A program made the translations under genes and the position numbers. Under the pieces are notes generated by a model. It searched no databases and was not told the DNA's origin. It saw only the letters and a program-made list of their open reading frames with translations. This document shows, one piece after another, positions 26,955 to 36,520 of a stretch of 64,000 nucleotides of DNA (position 1 is the first letter of the stretch; the number at the start of each line of letters is the position of its first letter). Origin of the DNA: an uncultured bacterium (GTDB taxonomy: Bacteria > Pseudomonadota > Gammaproteobacteria > Burkholderiales > Burkholderiaceae_E); contig CAIVPX010000019.1 of NCBI GenBank assembly GCA_903907905.1, positions 1 to 64,000 on the forward strand. Direction: 5' to 3'.

Positions 26955-27722
26955 TCAGGGCATCACCTGACCGCCGTTGACCTCGAGGACCTGGCCGGTG
27001 ACGAAACTGCTCATCGACTCCGAAGCCAGGTAAAGCATCATGCCGGTGCATTCCTCGGGCGTTCCCAGCCGGTCGAGCAGGATGCTCGACCGCGACTTGC
27101 CCAGCGCCTCTTCGTTCGTGAACGCGGCGTGGAAGGGCGTGAGAATGACGCCGGGCGAGACCGCGTTCACGCGAATTCGGTCTCGCGCCAGTTCTTTCGC
27201 CCACCCGTGGGTTGCGCTGGCAATAAAGCCTTTGGTGCCGGCGTACAGGGCTGCGCCAATGCCGCCGCCATGACGGGCAGCACTCGAACCCAGATTGATG
27301 ATGCTGCCCCCTGAACCCTGCTCCCGCATCACCCGGGCCGCCGCGCCGACGAAATGAGCGACCTGCTTGACGTTCAGGGCAAGAATTGCGTCAAGGAAAG
27401 CGTCGTCATAGTCGGCCACGGCGCGTCGCCCGACGAGCCCGCCTGCATTGTTGATCAGCACATCCAGGCGGCCAAAAGCCCGAACCGTCTCCGAGACCAA
27501 TCTCGCCGGTACGCCCGCTTCGGTGACATCGCCGGAGAGCACGACCGCCTCGCCGCCGACCTCGTGCACGGCGTCGGCGACAGCCTGAGCGCGACCCTGT
27601 CCCGTGTGACAGTGCACCGCAACCTTGCACCCGTGCGCCCCGAAGGCGCGCGCCGCAGCGGCACCGATACCGCTGCTCGCCCCCGTAACCAGCACCACCT
27701 TGCCGTGGAGATCGGCGATCAC
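26955..27722 (-). CDS. SDR family oxidoreductase
   Basis: VVLVTGASSGIGAAAARAFGAHG, LINNAGG, YAGTKGFI, VTGQVLEVNGGQVMP. Confidence 0.9.
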   Translation of the reverse strand: MIADLHGKVVLVTGASSGIGAAAARAFGAHGCKVAVHCHTGQGRAQAVADAVHEVGGEAVVLSGDVTEAGVPARLVSETVRAFGRLDVLINNAGGLVGRRAVADYDDAFLDAILALNVKQVAHFVGAAARVMREQGSGGSIINLGSSAARHGGGIGAALYAGTKGFIASATHGWAKELARDRIRVNAVSPGVILTPFHAAFTNEEALGKSRSSILLDRLGTPEECTGMMLYLASESMSSFVTGQVLEVNGGQVMP

Positions 27723-27732
27723 TCGACCCTCC

Positions 27733-28470
27733 TCAGGCGCCGTAGCGCATTCGGACGCTGACGATCTGGCCCGTCATGAAACTGCCCGCGGTCCCGGCCA
27801 GAAACAAAACCGTCTGCGCGATCTCCTCCGGCTCGCTGTAGCGGCCCAACACGTCGAGCGCCATCTTTTCTTTCCACTGCACGACAGCCGCCCGTGCAAG
27901 CGGCGTGTCGGTAATACCTGGATTCAGACCATTGACGGTCACGCCAAACTTGCCCAAGGTAAGCGCCAGGCTTTTGGTGAGCGCAATCATGCCGCCTTTG
28001 GACGCAGCATAGTGCGCGTAGTCGACGCTGCCGTGCACGCCGCGGTCCGAGGTCACGAGAATCATGGTGCCCGACCGCTGGCTTGCCATGACGCGCCCCA
28101 CGTCGCGCGTGACGAAGAAGGTACCATCGAGGTTCACCCGCAACACGTCGCGCCACTGATCATCGCTCATCTCGAGCAGCGGGCTGCGCGGACAAATACC
28201 CGCCGCATGCATCAGGACGTCAATTCGTCCGAATTCGGCCAGGGTGCGCGATACGAGGCTGGCCACGGCAGATGAATCGCCCACATCACAGCCCACCGCG
28301 ATCGCCCGGCCGCCCGCGGCGACAATCTCGGCCGCGGCCGACTCGGCGCCGACCGCGTCACGGTCTGCGACCACCACGCTCGCCCCCTGCGCACCGAGCA
28401 AGACGGCCGATGCCCGCCCCAAGCCCGATGCGGCCCCTGTTGCCAGAACAACCTTTCCCTGGACGCTCAC
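27733..28470 (-). CDS. SDR family oxidoreductase
   Basis: VVLATGAASGLGRASAVLLGAQG, YAHYAASKGGMIALTKSLALTLGKFGVTVNGLNPG. Confidence 0.9.
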   Translation of the reverse strand: MSVQGKVVLATGAASGLGRASAVLLGAQGASVVVADRDAVGAESAAAEIVAAGGRAIAVGCDVGDSSAVASLVSRTLAEFGRIDVLMHAAGICPRSPLLEMSDDQWRDVLRVNLDGTFFVTRDVGRVMASQRSGTMILVTSDRGVHGSVDYAHYAASKGGMIALTKSLALTLGKFGVTVNGLNPGITDTPLARAAVVQWKEKMALDVLGRYSEPEEIAQTVLFLAGTAGSFMTGQIVSVRMRYGA

Positions 28471-28473
28471 GAC

Positions 28474-29448
28474 TTACTCCCTCGCCACACCGGCCTTCTG
28501 CAACACCTCGGCCCATTTGGCCACCTGCTCTCGTTGGAAGACGCCCAGTTCTTCCGGGGTCGTCGCGAAACCCTGCATGCCCTGCAGCTCCATGTAGCGT
28601 TCGAACTCGGGCGAGCGAATGACCTCGGCGAAGGCCCTGTTGAGTTTGGCGATCGCGTCGACCGGCGTACCCGCCGGGGCGAAGGCCGCGACCCAGCCGT
28701 TGAGTTCGTAGCCGGGAATCGTTTCGGCCACCGTTGGGATCGAAGGCAGGGCCTTGAGGCGCGTTTTGGAGGTGACCGCAAGCGCTCGGAGATTGCCTGC
28801 CCGAATGTGCTCGTTGACGATGAAATAGTCCACCGACAAAAAGTCGATCACACCGCCCAGCATGTCGACCACAGCCGGGGGCGGCGATTTGTAAGACACT
28901 TCAGCGGCCGTGAATCCGGCCAGGCTCTTGAGCAAGGAGGCATTGGCCAGCGACCCGGTGTTGCCCGCGCCGAAATTGAGCTTGCCCGGATTGTCCTTGC
29001 CGTACCGAATGAGTTCGGCAAGGCTTTGTACCGGCAGCGTCGAGCGGACCACGAGCACATGAGGGTTGGTGGTCAGCCCGGTAATAGGCGAAAAGTCGCG
29101 CACCGGGTCGTAGCCCAGGTTCTTGTAGAGGTATTGGTTGGCTGCATGCGCGGAATTGGACGAGACGATGATGGTGTAGCCGTCCTTGGGTGACCCCACG
29201 ACCTCGCGCGCCGCGATCAGGCCATTGGCGCCAGGCTTGTTGTCCACGATCAGCGTGGTACCCAGGGTTTTGCCCGCCTTGTCGAGCAGCATACGCGCAA
29301 TGGTGTCGGTCGCCGAACCGGGGCCGAAGGGAACGACGATACGGATGGGCTTGGACGGGTAGGCCTGCGCCAGCGCGGCCGGCGACAGTAGGGTGGCAAC
29401 CCCCGCAACGAGTGCAACAAGCCACGCTCGACAGTCAGATCTGGACAT
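28474..29448 (-). CDS. Bug family tripartite tricarboxylate transporter substrate-binding protein
   Basis: MSRSDCRAWLVALVAGVATLLSPAALAQAYPSKPIRIVVPFGPGSATDTIARML, VDNKPGANGLIAAREVVGSPKDGYT. Start trimmed from 29499. Confidence 0.9.
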   Translation of the reverse strand: MSRSDCRAWLVALVAGVATLLSPAALAQAYPSKPIRIVVPFGPGSATDTIARMLLDKAGKTLGTTLIVDNKPGANGLIAAREVVGSPKDGYTIIVSSNSAHAANQYLYKNLGYDPVRDFSPITGLTTNPHVLVVRSTLPVQSLAELIRYGKDNPGKLNFGAGNTGSLANASLLKSLAGFTAAEVSYKSPPPAVVDMLGGVIDFLSVDYFIVNEHIRAGNLRALAVTSKTRLKALPSIPTVAETIPGYELNGWVAAFAPAGTPVDAIAKLNRAFAEVIRSPEFERYMELQGMQGFATTPEELGVFQREQVAKWAEVLQKAGVARE

Positions 29449-29498
29449 GGGATTTCCTTGAAGTGGGTTGGGACGTCTGGGACTACAGGGGTGGGACA

Positions 29499-30305
29499 TC
29501 AGGGATGACTCGCAAAGGTGGCCTCAGCCGACCCTAGACCTTCAAATTCGGCGATGATCGGCTCATCGGCTGGAACCTCGAAAAAACCGCTGAACGAACC
29601 GGTCACCAACAACTGGCCCGCACGCAATCCACCTCGATGACGCAGGCGGTTCACCAGCACCACGCAGGGCAAGAACGGGTCGGTGAAGGGATGGCCGCCC
29701 ACCGTCTCCACGATGACTTGCGAGGGCGTGCGCATCACGACCCGCATCGCCGCGAAGTCGAGCGACTGCCAACCCGACCGCCCTTCAGCCGTGATGTAGG
29801 CACCGGTGGTATTGTGGTCCGCCATCGCCTCAAGGCGGCTCTTCGGATTGTCGATCATCTGGCGGATCGAGCGTTGGCTCGTGTCGAAGCGCGTGTCGAT
29901 GATCTCGAGCGACGGGCAGGCCAGAACACACTCGGCCACCTCGGCGGCGAGATAAGGTCGATCTCGGGCAGGCAGATCAGCAATCAGGCGAAAGGACACC
30001 TCGGGCTCGATGCGTCGTTGCGGCACCAGCGATAGCGGAACGCTCGCTGGACTCGCGAACAGGCGCGAGTCGAACAATGGGCAGACCATGGGAACCTGTC
30101 GTGGACTGAACACGAACCCAAGCTTCCATCCTCCGATCGTTTCCCCATCCTCGCGCACCAGCATATCGGTCACGGCGTCGGTGATCGCGTTCACCTCTCG
30201 CGTGTGCCCTGGGCGGCAGTGCTCGGGCAGTTCCAGAATCGGTACCCCGGTGCGGCGCGCCCGGACGAAAATTCGTGCCGCCTCCAAGATCGCAGAGTCA
30301 TCCAT
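29499..30305 (-). CDS. 2-keto-4-pentenoate hydratase / fumarylacetoacetase-family protein (MhpD-like)
   Basis: IGGWKLGFVFSPRQVPMVCPLFDSRLFASPASVPLSLVPQRRIEPEVSFRLIADLPARDRPYLAAEVAECVLACPSLEIIDTRF. Start trimmed to MDDSAILEAARIF. Confidence 0.77.
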   Translation of the reverse strand: MDDSAILEAARIFVRARRTGVPILELPEHCRPGHTREVNAITDAVTDMLVREDGETIGGWKLGFVFSPRQVPMVCPLFDSRLFASPASVPLSLVPQRRIEPEVSFRLIADLPARDRPYLAAEVAECVLACPSLEIIDTRFDTSQRSIRQMIDNPKSRLEAMADHNTTGAYITAEGRSGWQSLDFAAMRVVMRTPSQVIVETVGGHPFTDPFLPCVVLVNRLRHRGGLRAGQLLVTGSFSGFFEVPADEPIIAEFEGLGSAEATFASHP

Positions 30306-30322
30306 CGGCAGTCCTCGCCTCG

Positions 30323-31105
30323 TCAGGAAAACGCCAGCCACCCGCCATCGATCGCGAGCGGTGACCCGGTAATTTCGCTTGCTTCATCGGTACACAGAAA
30401 GGCCGCAAAAGCGCCGACTTTTTCAGGTGCGATAAAGCGTCGAGAGGGTTGACGATCCGACAGATAGTCCCGCGTCGCATCCTCCTCATTCAGTCCCTTG
30501 GCCTGCATGCGTTGCGCCACGAGCTTTCGCGCGTTGGGCGTGAGGGTGGCCCCCGGACACAGGGCGTTGGCGGTGATATTGAAAGGCAGGCCTTCGAGCG
30601 CAGCCACCTTGGTCATACCCACCAGACCATGCTTGGTGGACACATAGTCGACCCGGCGCCGCGTCCCGGCAATGCCGTAGTTCGAAGCGAGATTGATGAT
30701 GCGCCCCCACATGCGTCGCTTCATCCCGGGCATGGTCAGACGAATGATATGAAAGGGTGCCGTCAGGTTGACCGCGACCGCGTAATTCCATTTGTCGACC
30801 GGCAGTTCGTCGATATCGCCCCAGGTCCGAGTCACGGCGTTGTTGACCGCGATGTCGATCGCGCCGAAGCGGCGCTCGGTCGTGGCCACCATGTCCTCGA
30901 TCTGCGCGGGGTCGGACAGATCGCAGCCGTGATAGTCGGCCTCCACACCCAGCGCCCGCAACTGGGCGAGTCGCGCATCGATCTGGGACGGGTCCCCGAA
31001 CCCGTTGAGCATGATCTTGCACCCCTTGGCCGCCAGCGCGGAGGCAATCGCAAACCCGATGCCATCCAAAGAGCCAGTGATCAGCGCGCTTTTGCCCGTC
31101 AACAT
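30323..31105 (-). CDS. 3-hydroxybutyrate dehydrogenase-like SDR
   Basis: MLTGKSALITGSLDGIGFAIASALAAKGCKIMLNGFG, INLASNYGIAGTRRRVDYVSTKHGLVGMTKVAALE, SPLAIDGGW. Confidence 0.83.
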   Translation of the reverse strand: MLTGKSALITGSLDGIGFAIASALAAKGCKIMLNGFGDPSQIDARLAQLRALGVEADYHGCDLSDPAQIEDMVATTERRFGAIDIAVNNAVTRTWGDIDELPVDKWNYAVAVNLTAPFHIIRLTMPGMKRRMWGRIINLASNYGIAGTRRRVDYVSTKHGLVGMTKVAALEGLPFNITANALCPGATLTPNARKLVAQRMQAKGLNEEDATRDYLSDRQPSRRFIAPEKVGAFAAFLCTDEASEITGSPLAIDGGWLAFS

Positions 31106-31951
31106 TCAGATCTCCTTGTGTCGTCCCGCAGGGGCTGATCTTGTCAAAGCGTCGATCGTGACCTGACGAACATGATCGATCGCCCTGGCGGGCGCCTTGG
31201 CGTAATCGCCTGCTCGGCTCGGCGCCAAGCCAGTGCTGCGGCGCAGACGCACCATCATCTCCGCATAGGCAAAAAGTGCCGCGAATCCATCGAAAACCGG
31301 AATGCCGCGGACTTCGGTGACGCCGGCGCGTTGCAGTGCGCTGGCGAGAAACCCCTCGGCTGGCAGGATGAGATCGACGCCCGCCTCGACGAAAGGCTCG
31401 ACCTGCTCGGCGAAGCGCTGAAGCAAAATCGGAGACCCATTGATGCCCGCATCGATGTCCTCGGTGCTGAGCCCAGGCTGGAGTGCGGCCAGCAGTCTGA
31501 CGTGCGCATCGAGCCCCTGATCGCGCAGCATGTTACGGACAACCTTTCGCTGGTCGGCATCATGAGAAATGAGGCCCAAGGCTCTCGCCGATGAACTGGC
31601 TACGCGAACTGCCGTGCTGCCCAGGCCCACCACCGGAATATCCACCACGCTCTTGGCCAGCTCGCAGCCATGGTCCATGAACGAGGTGACCACCATGGCG
31701 TCATAGCCCTCGCGCTCAGCCCGAATCGCGTTCTCCATGATTTGCAGCGACAGCATGTGATGCGTCGCGGGATACTCGCAGCAAATCTCGGTCGATCCCA
31801 TGCCGGCCGGGTAAGTACCCGGCATGAGCCCGTGGACATCAATTTGCGTGTCCGGTGCACAGACCCGCCGGCCATGCTCGGCAATGGTCGCCGCGAAACG
31901 GGTATGGAGCGACAGATCGCTGGCGCTTTGCGCCCAGATTCGCATCGACAT
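31106..31951 (-). CDS. Asp/Glu/hydantoin racemase family protein
   Basis: MSMRIWAQSASDLSLHTRFAAT..GYDAMVVTSFMDHGCELAKSVVDIPVVGLGSTAVRVASSSARALGLISHDADQR..VDLILPAEGFLASALQRAG. Start trimmed from 32275. Confidence 0.7.
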   Translation of the reverse strand: MSMRIWAQSASDLSLHTRFAATIAEHGRRVCAPDTQIDVHGLMPGTYPAGMGSTEICCEYPATHHMLSLQIMENAIRAEREGYDAMVVTSFMDHGCELAKSVVDIPVVGLGSTAVRVASSSARALGLISHDADQRKVVRNMLRDQGLDAHVRLLAALQPGLSTEDIDAGINGSPILLQRFAEQVEPFVEAGVDLILPAEGFLASALQRAGVTEVRGIPVFDGFAALFAYAEMMVRLRRSTGLAPSRAGDYAKAPARAIDHVRQVTIDALTRSAPAGRHKEI

Positions 31952-32271
31952 GACACTTCCCAGGAATTGAACAGCCCATTGTGTCGCCAAACGGGCGCTT
32001 CCGTACCTCTTTCGCATACCAGATGAAACGCGGCCTGCCTCTCGCTGATCAAGCGTGACATCCGCACCTGCCGAACCTCGACCGGTCAAGCTCATGTTTC
32101 TTGAAACCGTCGCCGGCGTATGTTGCGCGCTTGGCTGCAGACCGTATTCGATGGATCGCACGCGCTCGCGCTGGCGCTGTGCGCCGCAGGCCCCGCACGA
32201 ACCTGGCAAGACTTGTTCGACCTCAGCGGCAAGACCCTGGGCCAGCGTCGACCGCGGGCATGGCGCGAGGC

Positions 32272-33054
32272 TCAACGCAACAGAAACGCCAGGACCACCC
32301 GGTTGAAAAACTCGGCCTGTTCGATATTGCCGATGTGCGCGGCATCACGAATGACGTGGTATTCGGAGCCCGGCCAGTGCCGGCTCATCTGCTCGGACAA
32401 CTCTGGTGGTGTGCCATGGTCGTGTTCGCCCACCAGGATGAGGGCAGCCGATCCGATCTCGGGAAGACGCTCGAGCACGTCAATACGCGAGATGGCGGTG
32501 GCGCAGCCACAATACCCATCCACCGACGTGCGCGCCACCACCTCGCCAATCCAACGGATGATGTCGGGGTAAGCGGCTGCGTAGGCCGGCGTGAACCAGC
32601 GCCCAAGCGTGGGGACCACCAGCGCGGCCATGCCGCCTTCCCGCGCCTGCGCGCAGCGCTCTGCCCACATGACCGCAGCATTAGCCGGCCGCCGCGCAGT
32701 GGAGTCGGCCAGCACCATGCGATCGAGCAGACCCGGCCGACGCAGCGCCAGCACCTGCCCGATCATGCCGCCCATCGACAGGCCCATCCAGTGCGTGCGC
32801 TCGACACCAAGATGAGCGAGCAACCGGGCAGCATCGTCGGCAAGCTGCTCGAGCGTGTACGGCGCGCGCGTTGCAGTGCTGGCGCCATGACCGCGGGTAT
32901 CGTAGCGCAGCACCCGAAAATGCCGCGTCAGCTCAGGCATCTGCGGCGCCCACATGCCCAGGTCACCAGCCAGCGGATGCGAGAGCGTCAGCCAGGGCCC
33001 CTCTCCCTCGACCTGATAGTGCACGTCGATGTCGTCGATGGAAGCGATGGGCAT
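32272..33054 (-). CDS. Alpha/beta hydrolase, 3-oxoadipate enol-lactonase-like
   Basis: IDDIDVHYQVEGEGPWLTLSHPLAGDLGMWAPQMPELTRHFRVLRYDTRGHGAS, HWMGLSMGGMIGQVLAL (GLSMGG nucleophile elbow). Confidence 0.82.
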   Translation of the reverse strand: MPIASIDDIDVHYQVEGEGPWLTLSHPLAGDLGMWAPQMPELTRHFRVLRYDTRGHGASTATRAPYTLEQLADDAARLLAHLGVERTHWMGLSMGGMIGQVLALRRPGLLDRMVLADSTARRPANAAVMWAERCAQAREGGMAALVVPTLGRWFTPAYAAAYPDIIRWIGEVVARTSVDGYCGCATAISRIDVLERLPEIGSAALILVGEHDHGTPPELSEQMSRHWPGSEYHVIRDAAHIGNIEQAEFFNRVVLAFLLR

Positions 33055-33063
33055 GAGATGACC

Positions 33064-34056
33064 TCAATCGGCCTTGATGTTGCCCTGACGGGCGAGCCGC
33101 GTGAAACTCTCGACTTCGTCAGCGATCAGTCGGCCGAATTCGGCCGGCGTGCTGGTAATGGCCTCGGTGCCCAGCGAGCGAAAGCGCTCGCGAACTTCGG
33201 GCTGCGCCAGCACTCCTGCCACATCGGCCTGAATGCGATCGATGATCCCGACAGGCGTACGCGCCGGCGCAAGCAATCCATACCAGAAGACCCAGCGGTA
33301 GCCCGGCGCCCCCGACTCGGACACCGTGGGCAGATCGGGCATATCAGACATGCGAGCCGTGCTGGTGACCGCAATGGCCCGCGCCTTGCCCTGGCGCACC
33401 AGGTTGATGGCGCTTGCATACGGCGACATGAACAGGTGCGTGCGCCCTGCGATGGTTTCGTTGAGGGCCTCGGGGATACCCTTGAAGGGCACATGCACCA
33501 GTTCGATCCCGGTCTGGCTGCGCAGCAATTCAACCGCAAAGTGTGCACCACTGCCCACGCCCGCCGACGCGAAATTGAACTCGCCCGGCCGGGCGCGGGC
33601 CAGGCGAATCAGGTCGTCCATGGTCTTGACGGGCAGGTCGGGCGCGACAATGACCAGCGCCGGCCCCGTCGCCGTGAGCGTGATGGGCGCGAAGTCCTTG
33701 ATCGGATCAAAAGACAAGTGCGCCTGGATGGCAGGCGCCACCGCATGAGCCGATGAAACCGACAACAGGGTGTGTCCGTCAGGTGCCGCCAGCGCCGCTG
33801 CCTGGGCCGCCACATTGCTGCCCGCACCGAGGCGGTTTTCCACGATGATCGGCTGACGCCAGGACTCGGTCAGGCGTTGAGACAGCACGCGCGCCGCGAT
33901 GTCGGGGACCCCGCCTGGCGTGAATCCCACCAAGATTCGAACTGGTTTCGAGGGCCATGACGCCTGGGCGCGAGCTTGCCAAGGCTGCAGGCCCGCGAGC
34001 GGCACCGCGAGGCCAGCACCGAGCCACCGGCGGCGGCGATAACAGTTTTCAGACAT
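33064..34056 (-). CDS. Bug family tripartite tricarboxylate transporter substrate-binding protein
   Basis: ASWPSKPVRILVGFTPGGVPDIAARVLSQRL, VENRLGAGSNVAAQAAALAAPDGHTLL, VHVPFKGIPEALNETIAGRTHLFM. Confidence 0.9.
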   Translation of the reverse strand: MSENCYRRRRWLGAGLAVPLAGLQPWQARAQASWPSKPVRILVGFTPGGVPDIAARVLSQRLTESWRQPIIVENRLGAGSNVAAQAAALAAPDGHTLLSVSSAHAVAPAIQAHLSFDPIKDFAPITLTATGPALVIVAPDLPVKTMDDLIRLARARPGEFNFASAGVGSGAHFAVELLRSQTGIELVHVPFKGIPEALNETIAGRTHLFMSPYASAINLVRQGKARAIAVTSTARMSDMPDLPTVSESGAPGYRWVFWYGLLAPARTPVGIIDRIQADVAGVLAQPEVRERFRSLGTEAITSTPAEFGRLIADEVESFTRLARQGNIKAD

Positions 34057-34357
34057 CGTCTACGCTCCTTCAGATCCGGACCTGGTCGAGGGCGCGCGAG
34101 TCGCAAAACGCGCTCCAAGGCGCGGCGCTTGTCGCCAATCACTGCCGACTCCTAGCACCGCGCCCCATAAGCCTCAGCGCCACGTTGAGCATAAACCGGG
34201 GGGGCCGTTCGAAGCGGGGTCGAACCGACGGGGAACGCGGTCAGATTGAGAAAAACCCCAAGTCGACGCCTTCACTCGAAGCGAAAGTGATTCCAGGCTC
34301 GGTATACTTTCCGCGGCCCCGCACCCAGACCAACAGGTCTTTCCCGGAGATCTAAAA

Positions 34358-35341
34358 ATGACATCATCCCTGAAACTTGTCGTGGGCGCATTGGCTGTGG
34401 TGGGCGCCTTCTCGGTGCCGCACGCCCAGGCGCAGAACTTTCCGTCCAAGCCCATCGCGCTGGTCGTGCCCTTTGCGGCGGGCGGCCCCACCGACGTGGT
34501 GGCACGCATGATCTCTGCACCGATGGGCAAGGCCCTCGGCACCACGGTTGTCGTTGAAAATACCGTGGGTGCGGGTGGCACGATCGCCTCTACGCGCGTG
34601 GCCAAAGCACCCACGGACGGTCACACGATCCTGATTCACCACATGGGCATGGCCACCGCTCCGGCCCTTTACCGAAAGCTTTCCTTCGACCCCCTGGGCA
34701 GCTACGAGTACATCGGTCAGGCGCTGGATGTACCGATGACCATGCTGGCACGAAAAGACTTTCCCTCGGCGAATCTGTCCGATCTGATCAACCATGTGAA
34801 AGCCAACAAGGACAAGATCACCCTGGCCAATGCGGGCCTGGGCGCAGTCTCGCACCTGTGCGGCATGCTTTTCATGTCCACGATTGGCGTCGACCTCACC
34901 ACGGTGCCCTACAAAGGTACGGGACCGGCGATGACCGACCTGCTGGGTGGTCAGGTAGATCTGCTGTGCGACCAGACGACCCAGACGGTGCCGCTGATTC
35001 GCGATGGGCGTGTCAAGGTCTATGGCGTCACGTCCGCGCGACGACTCTCGGCGCTGCCCAATGTGCCCACGCTGGACGAGCAAGGCCTCAAAGGCTTCGA
35101 GGTGAAGGTCTGGCACGGTGTGTACGCGCCCAAAGGAACGCCCCGAGAGATCACCGAAAAGCTCACCCTGGCGCTGCGTGAGGCCCTGACCGACCCAGTG
35201 GTGGTGCAAAAGATGGGCGAACTGAGTTCCGATATTCCCAGCCCGGACAAGATCAGCCCCGAGGGCCTGAGAACCCACCTCGAGGCCGAGATCGCCAAAT
35301 GGGGCCCGGTCATTCGCAAGGCGGGCGTGTACGCCGACTGA
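34358..35341 (+). CDS. Bug family tripartite tricarboxylate transporter substrate-binding protein
   Basis: QNFPSKPIALVVPFAAGGPTDVVARMISAPMGKALGTTVVVENTVGAGGTIASTRVAKAPTDGHTILIH. Confidence 0.9.
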   Translation: MTSSLKLVVGALAVVGAFSVPHAQAQNFPSKPIALVVPFAAGGPTDVVARMISAPMGKALGTTVVVENTVGAGGTIASTRVAKAPTDGHTILIHHMGMATAPALYRKLSFDPLGSYEYIGQALDVPMTMLARKDFPSANLSDLINHVKANKDKITLANAGLGAVSHLCGMLFMSTIGVDLTTVPYKGTGPAMTDLLGGQVDLLCDQTTQTVPLIRDGRVKVYGVTSARRLSALPNVPTLDEQGLKGFEVKVWHGVYAPKGTPREITEKLTLALREALTDPVVVQKMGELSSDIPSPDKISPEGLRTHLEAEIAKWGPVIRKAGVYAD

Positions 35342-35353
35342 ACTGGCAGGCGG

Positions 35354-35379
35354 CCCGCTCGGCCGATCGGCCGGGCGGG
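35354..35379. terminator. Candidate bidirectional terminator/hairpin between convergent genes
   Basis: CCCGCTCGGCCGA|TCGGCCGGGCGGG: 13-bp arms with one mismatch, lying between convergent stops at 35341 (+) and 35392 (-). No U-tract and almost no loop. Confidence 0.4.
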
Positions 35380-35391
35380 TCGTCGCACTGC

Positions 35392-36321
35392 TCATTGCGT
35401 CGAGATCGTCGTGTTGAGGGTGTTCCACAGCGGCTGCGTCCAGGGCACCATGTCCTGACGGAAATACCACCAGAAATAGCCGCCCACGTAGCGGGGCTCG
35501 CTGATCGCCATCGAGTAGTAGCGCGTCACGTAATCGGCCTTACGGGCTGGGTCGGCTGTCCCCACCTCTCCGAAACCGATGCGCGAATTAGGAAAAATCG
35601 TGGCCAGCTGCGCAAACACGGCTGGCCAGTCAGGCTGCAGGCCGTTGCAATCGTCCTCATAGTAGCTGATCAGGGCGTAATCCAACCCCTGCAGCATGCG
35701 CTCGGGTACGTTAGCCTGTACCCAGCGAAACATCTCGTTGGCCGGGTCGGACCAGCAGTCCTGGTTGTAATAAAGCGTGAGGGCTGTCGTCTTGCCCGCC
35801 GCCTTCACCAAATCGTAGGCGCCTGTCATTTTGGCCACCACGTCCGGCGTGGCCCCCAGCCACTCGCCATTGATTTCGTTGCCGACCTCCCAAATGTCGA
35901 CCACGTCGCCCAACGCCGCAAGATAGTCCGCGCTTCGTTGAAGATAGCCGTCAACCGTCACGGTGCTGACGAACTGCGAATCGAGGATCTCGCCCATCAC
36001 CTTGCTCACCCGTGCGATCGCCACCACGGCCTCGCGGTAGTAGGCGGGCAGCACGGTTTCGTCGAACACTACCCGGGCAGTCGCCCGGCGCGACAGGCGC
36101 CCCAGCGCGTCAAGAATCTCCGGCAGGCCGCTGATGTCATCGAGGGTGACGCCATAAACCGGCTCGGTCGGCGCCACACTCGCCGCGTCACCCGCCTCCC
36201 CTTGCCCCCCGCCGCAATTGCTCACGGCCAGACCCGCCCAGCCCACGACGATCAGCACCCCGACGGGCCACCAACGCCGCCAAAACCGGCCCATCCCTGA
36301 ATCCGGCCCGCCCATCAACAA
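35392..36321 (-). CDS. Putative exported glycoside hydrolase-like (clan GH-A-type TIM barrel) protein
   Basis: N-terminal TM/signal segment; VVDIWEVGNEINGEWLGATPDVVAKMTGAYDLVKAAGKTTALTLYYNQDCW..YALISYYEDDCNGLQPDW..NSRIGFGEVGTADPARKADYVTRYYSMAISEPRYVGGYFWWYFRQDM. Confidence 0.55.
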   Translation of the reverse strand: MLMGGPDSGMGRFWRRWWPVGVLIVVGWAGLAVSNCGGGQGEAGDAASVAPTEPVYGVTLDDISGLPEILDALGRLSRRATARVVFDETVLPAYYREAVVAIARVSKVMGEILDSQFVSTVTVDGYLQRSADYLAALGDVVDIWEVGNEINGEWLGATPDVVAKMTGAYDLVKAAGKTTALTLYYNQDCWSDPANEMFRWVQANVPERMLQGLDYALISYYEDDCNGLQPDWPAVFAQLATIFPNSRIGFGEVGTADPARKADYVTRYYSMAISEPRYVGGYFWWYFRQDMVPWTQPLWNTLNTTISTQ

Positions 36322-36520
36322 GACTCCGCCCCTGCGCCTCGCGCCGAATCCTGAGCCTGAACGCCTTTACCGCAGGGCCGATTGATGCGACGCAGCGCAG
36401 CCGGCCGGGAGGACGACGGGCGGCCGCCGCGAGGAAGATCGGGCAGGCGAGCCAGCTGATCGATGTGTCAGCAGGCGTCCCCGCCGGGACGCGCGAGTCA
36501 AGTGGAACAAGCCTGTGCGG

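Noticed and set aside
32101-33756. 551-aa plus-strand ORF
   Set aside because: Mostly antisense to the alpha/beta hydrolase and a Bug gene; no recognisable domain.
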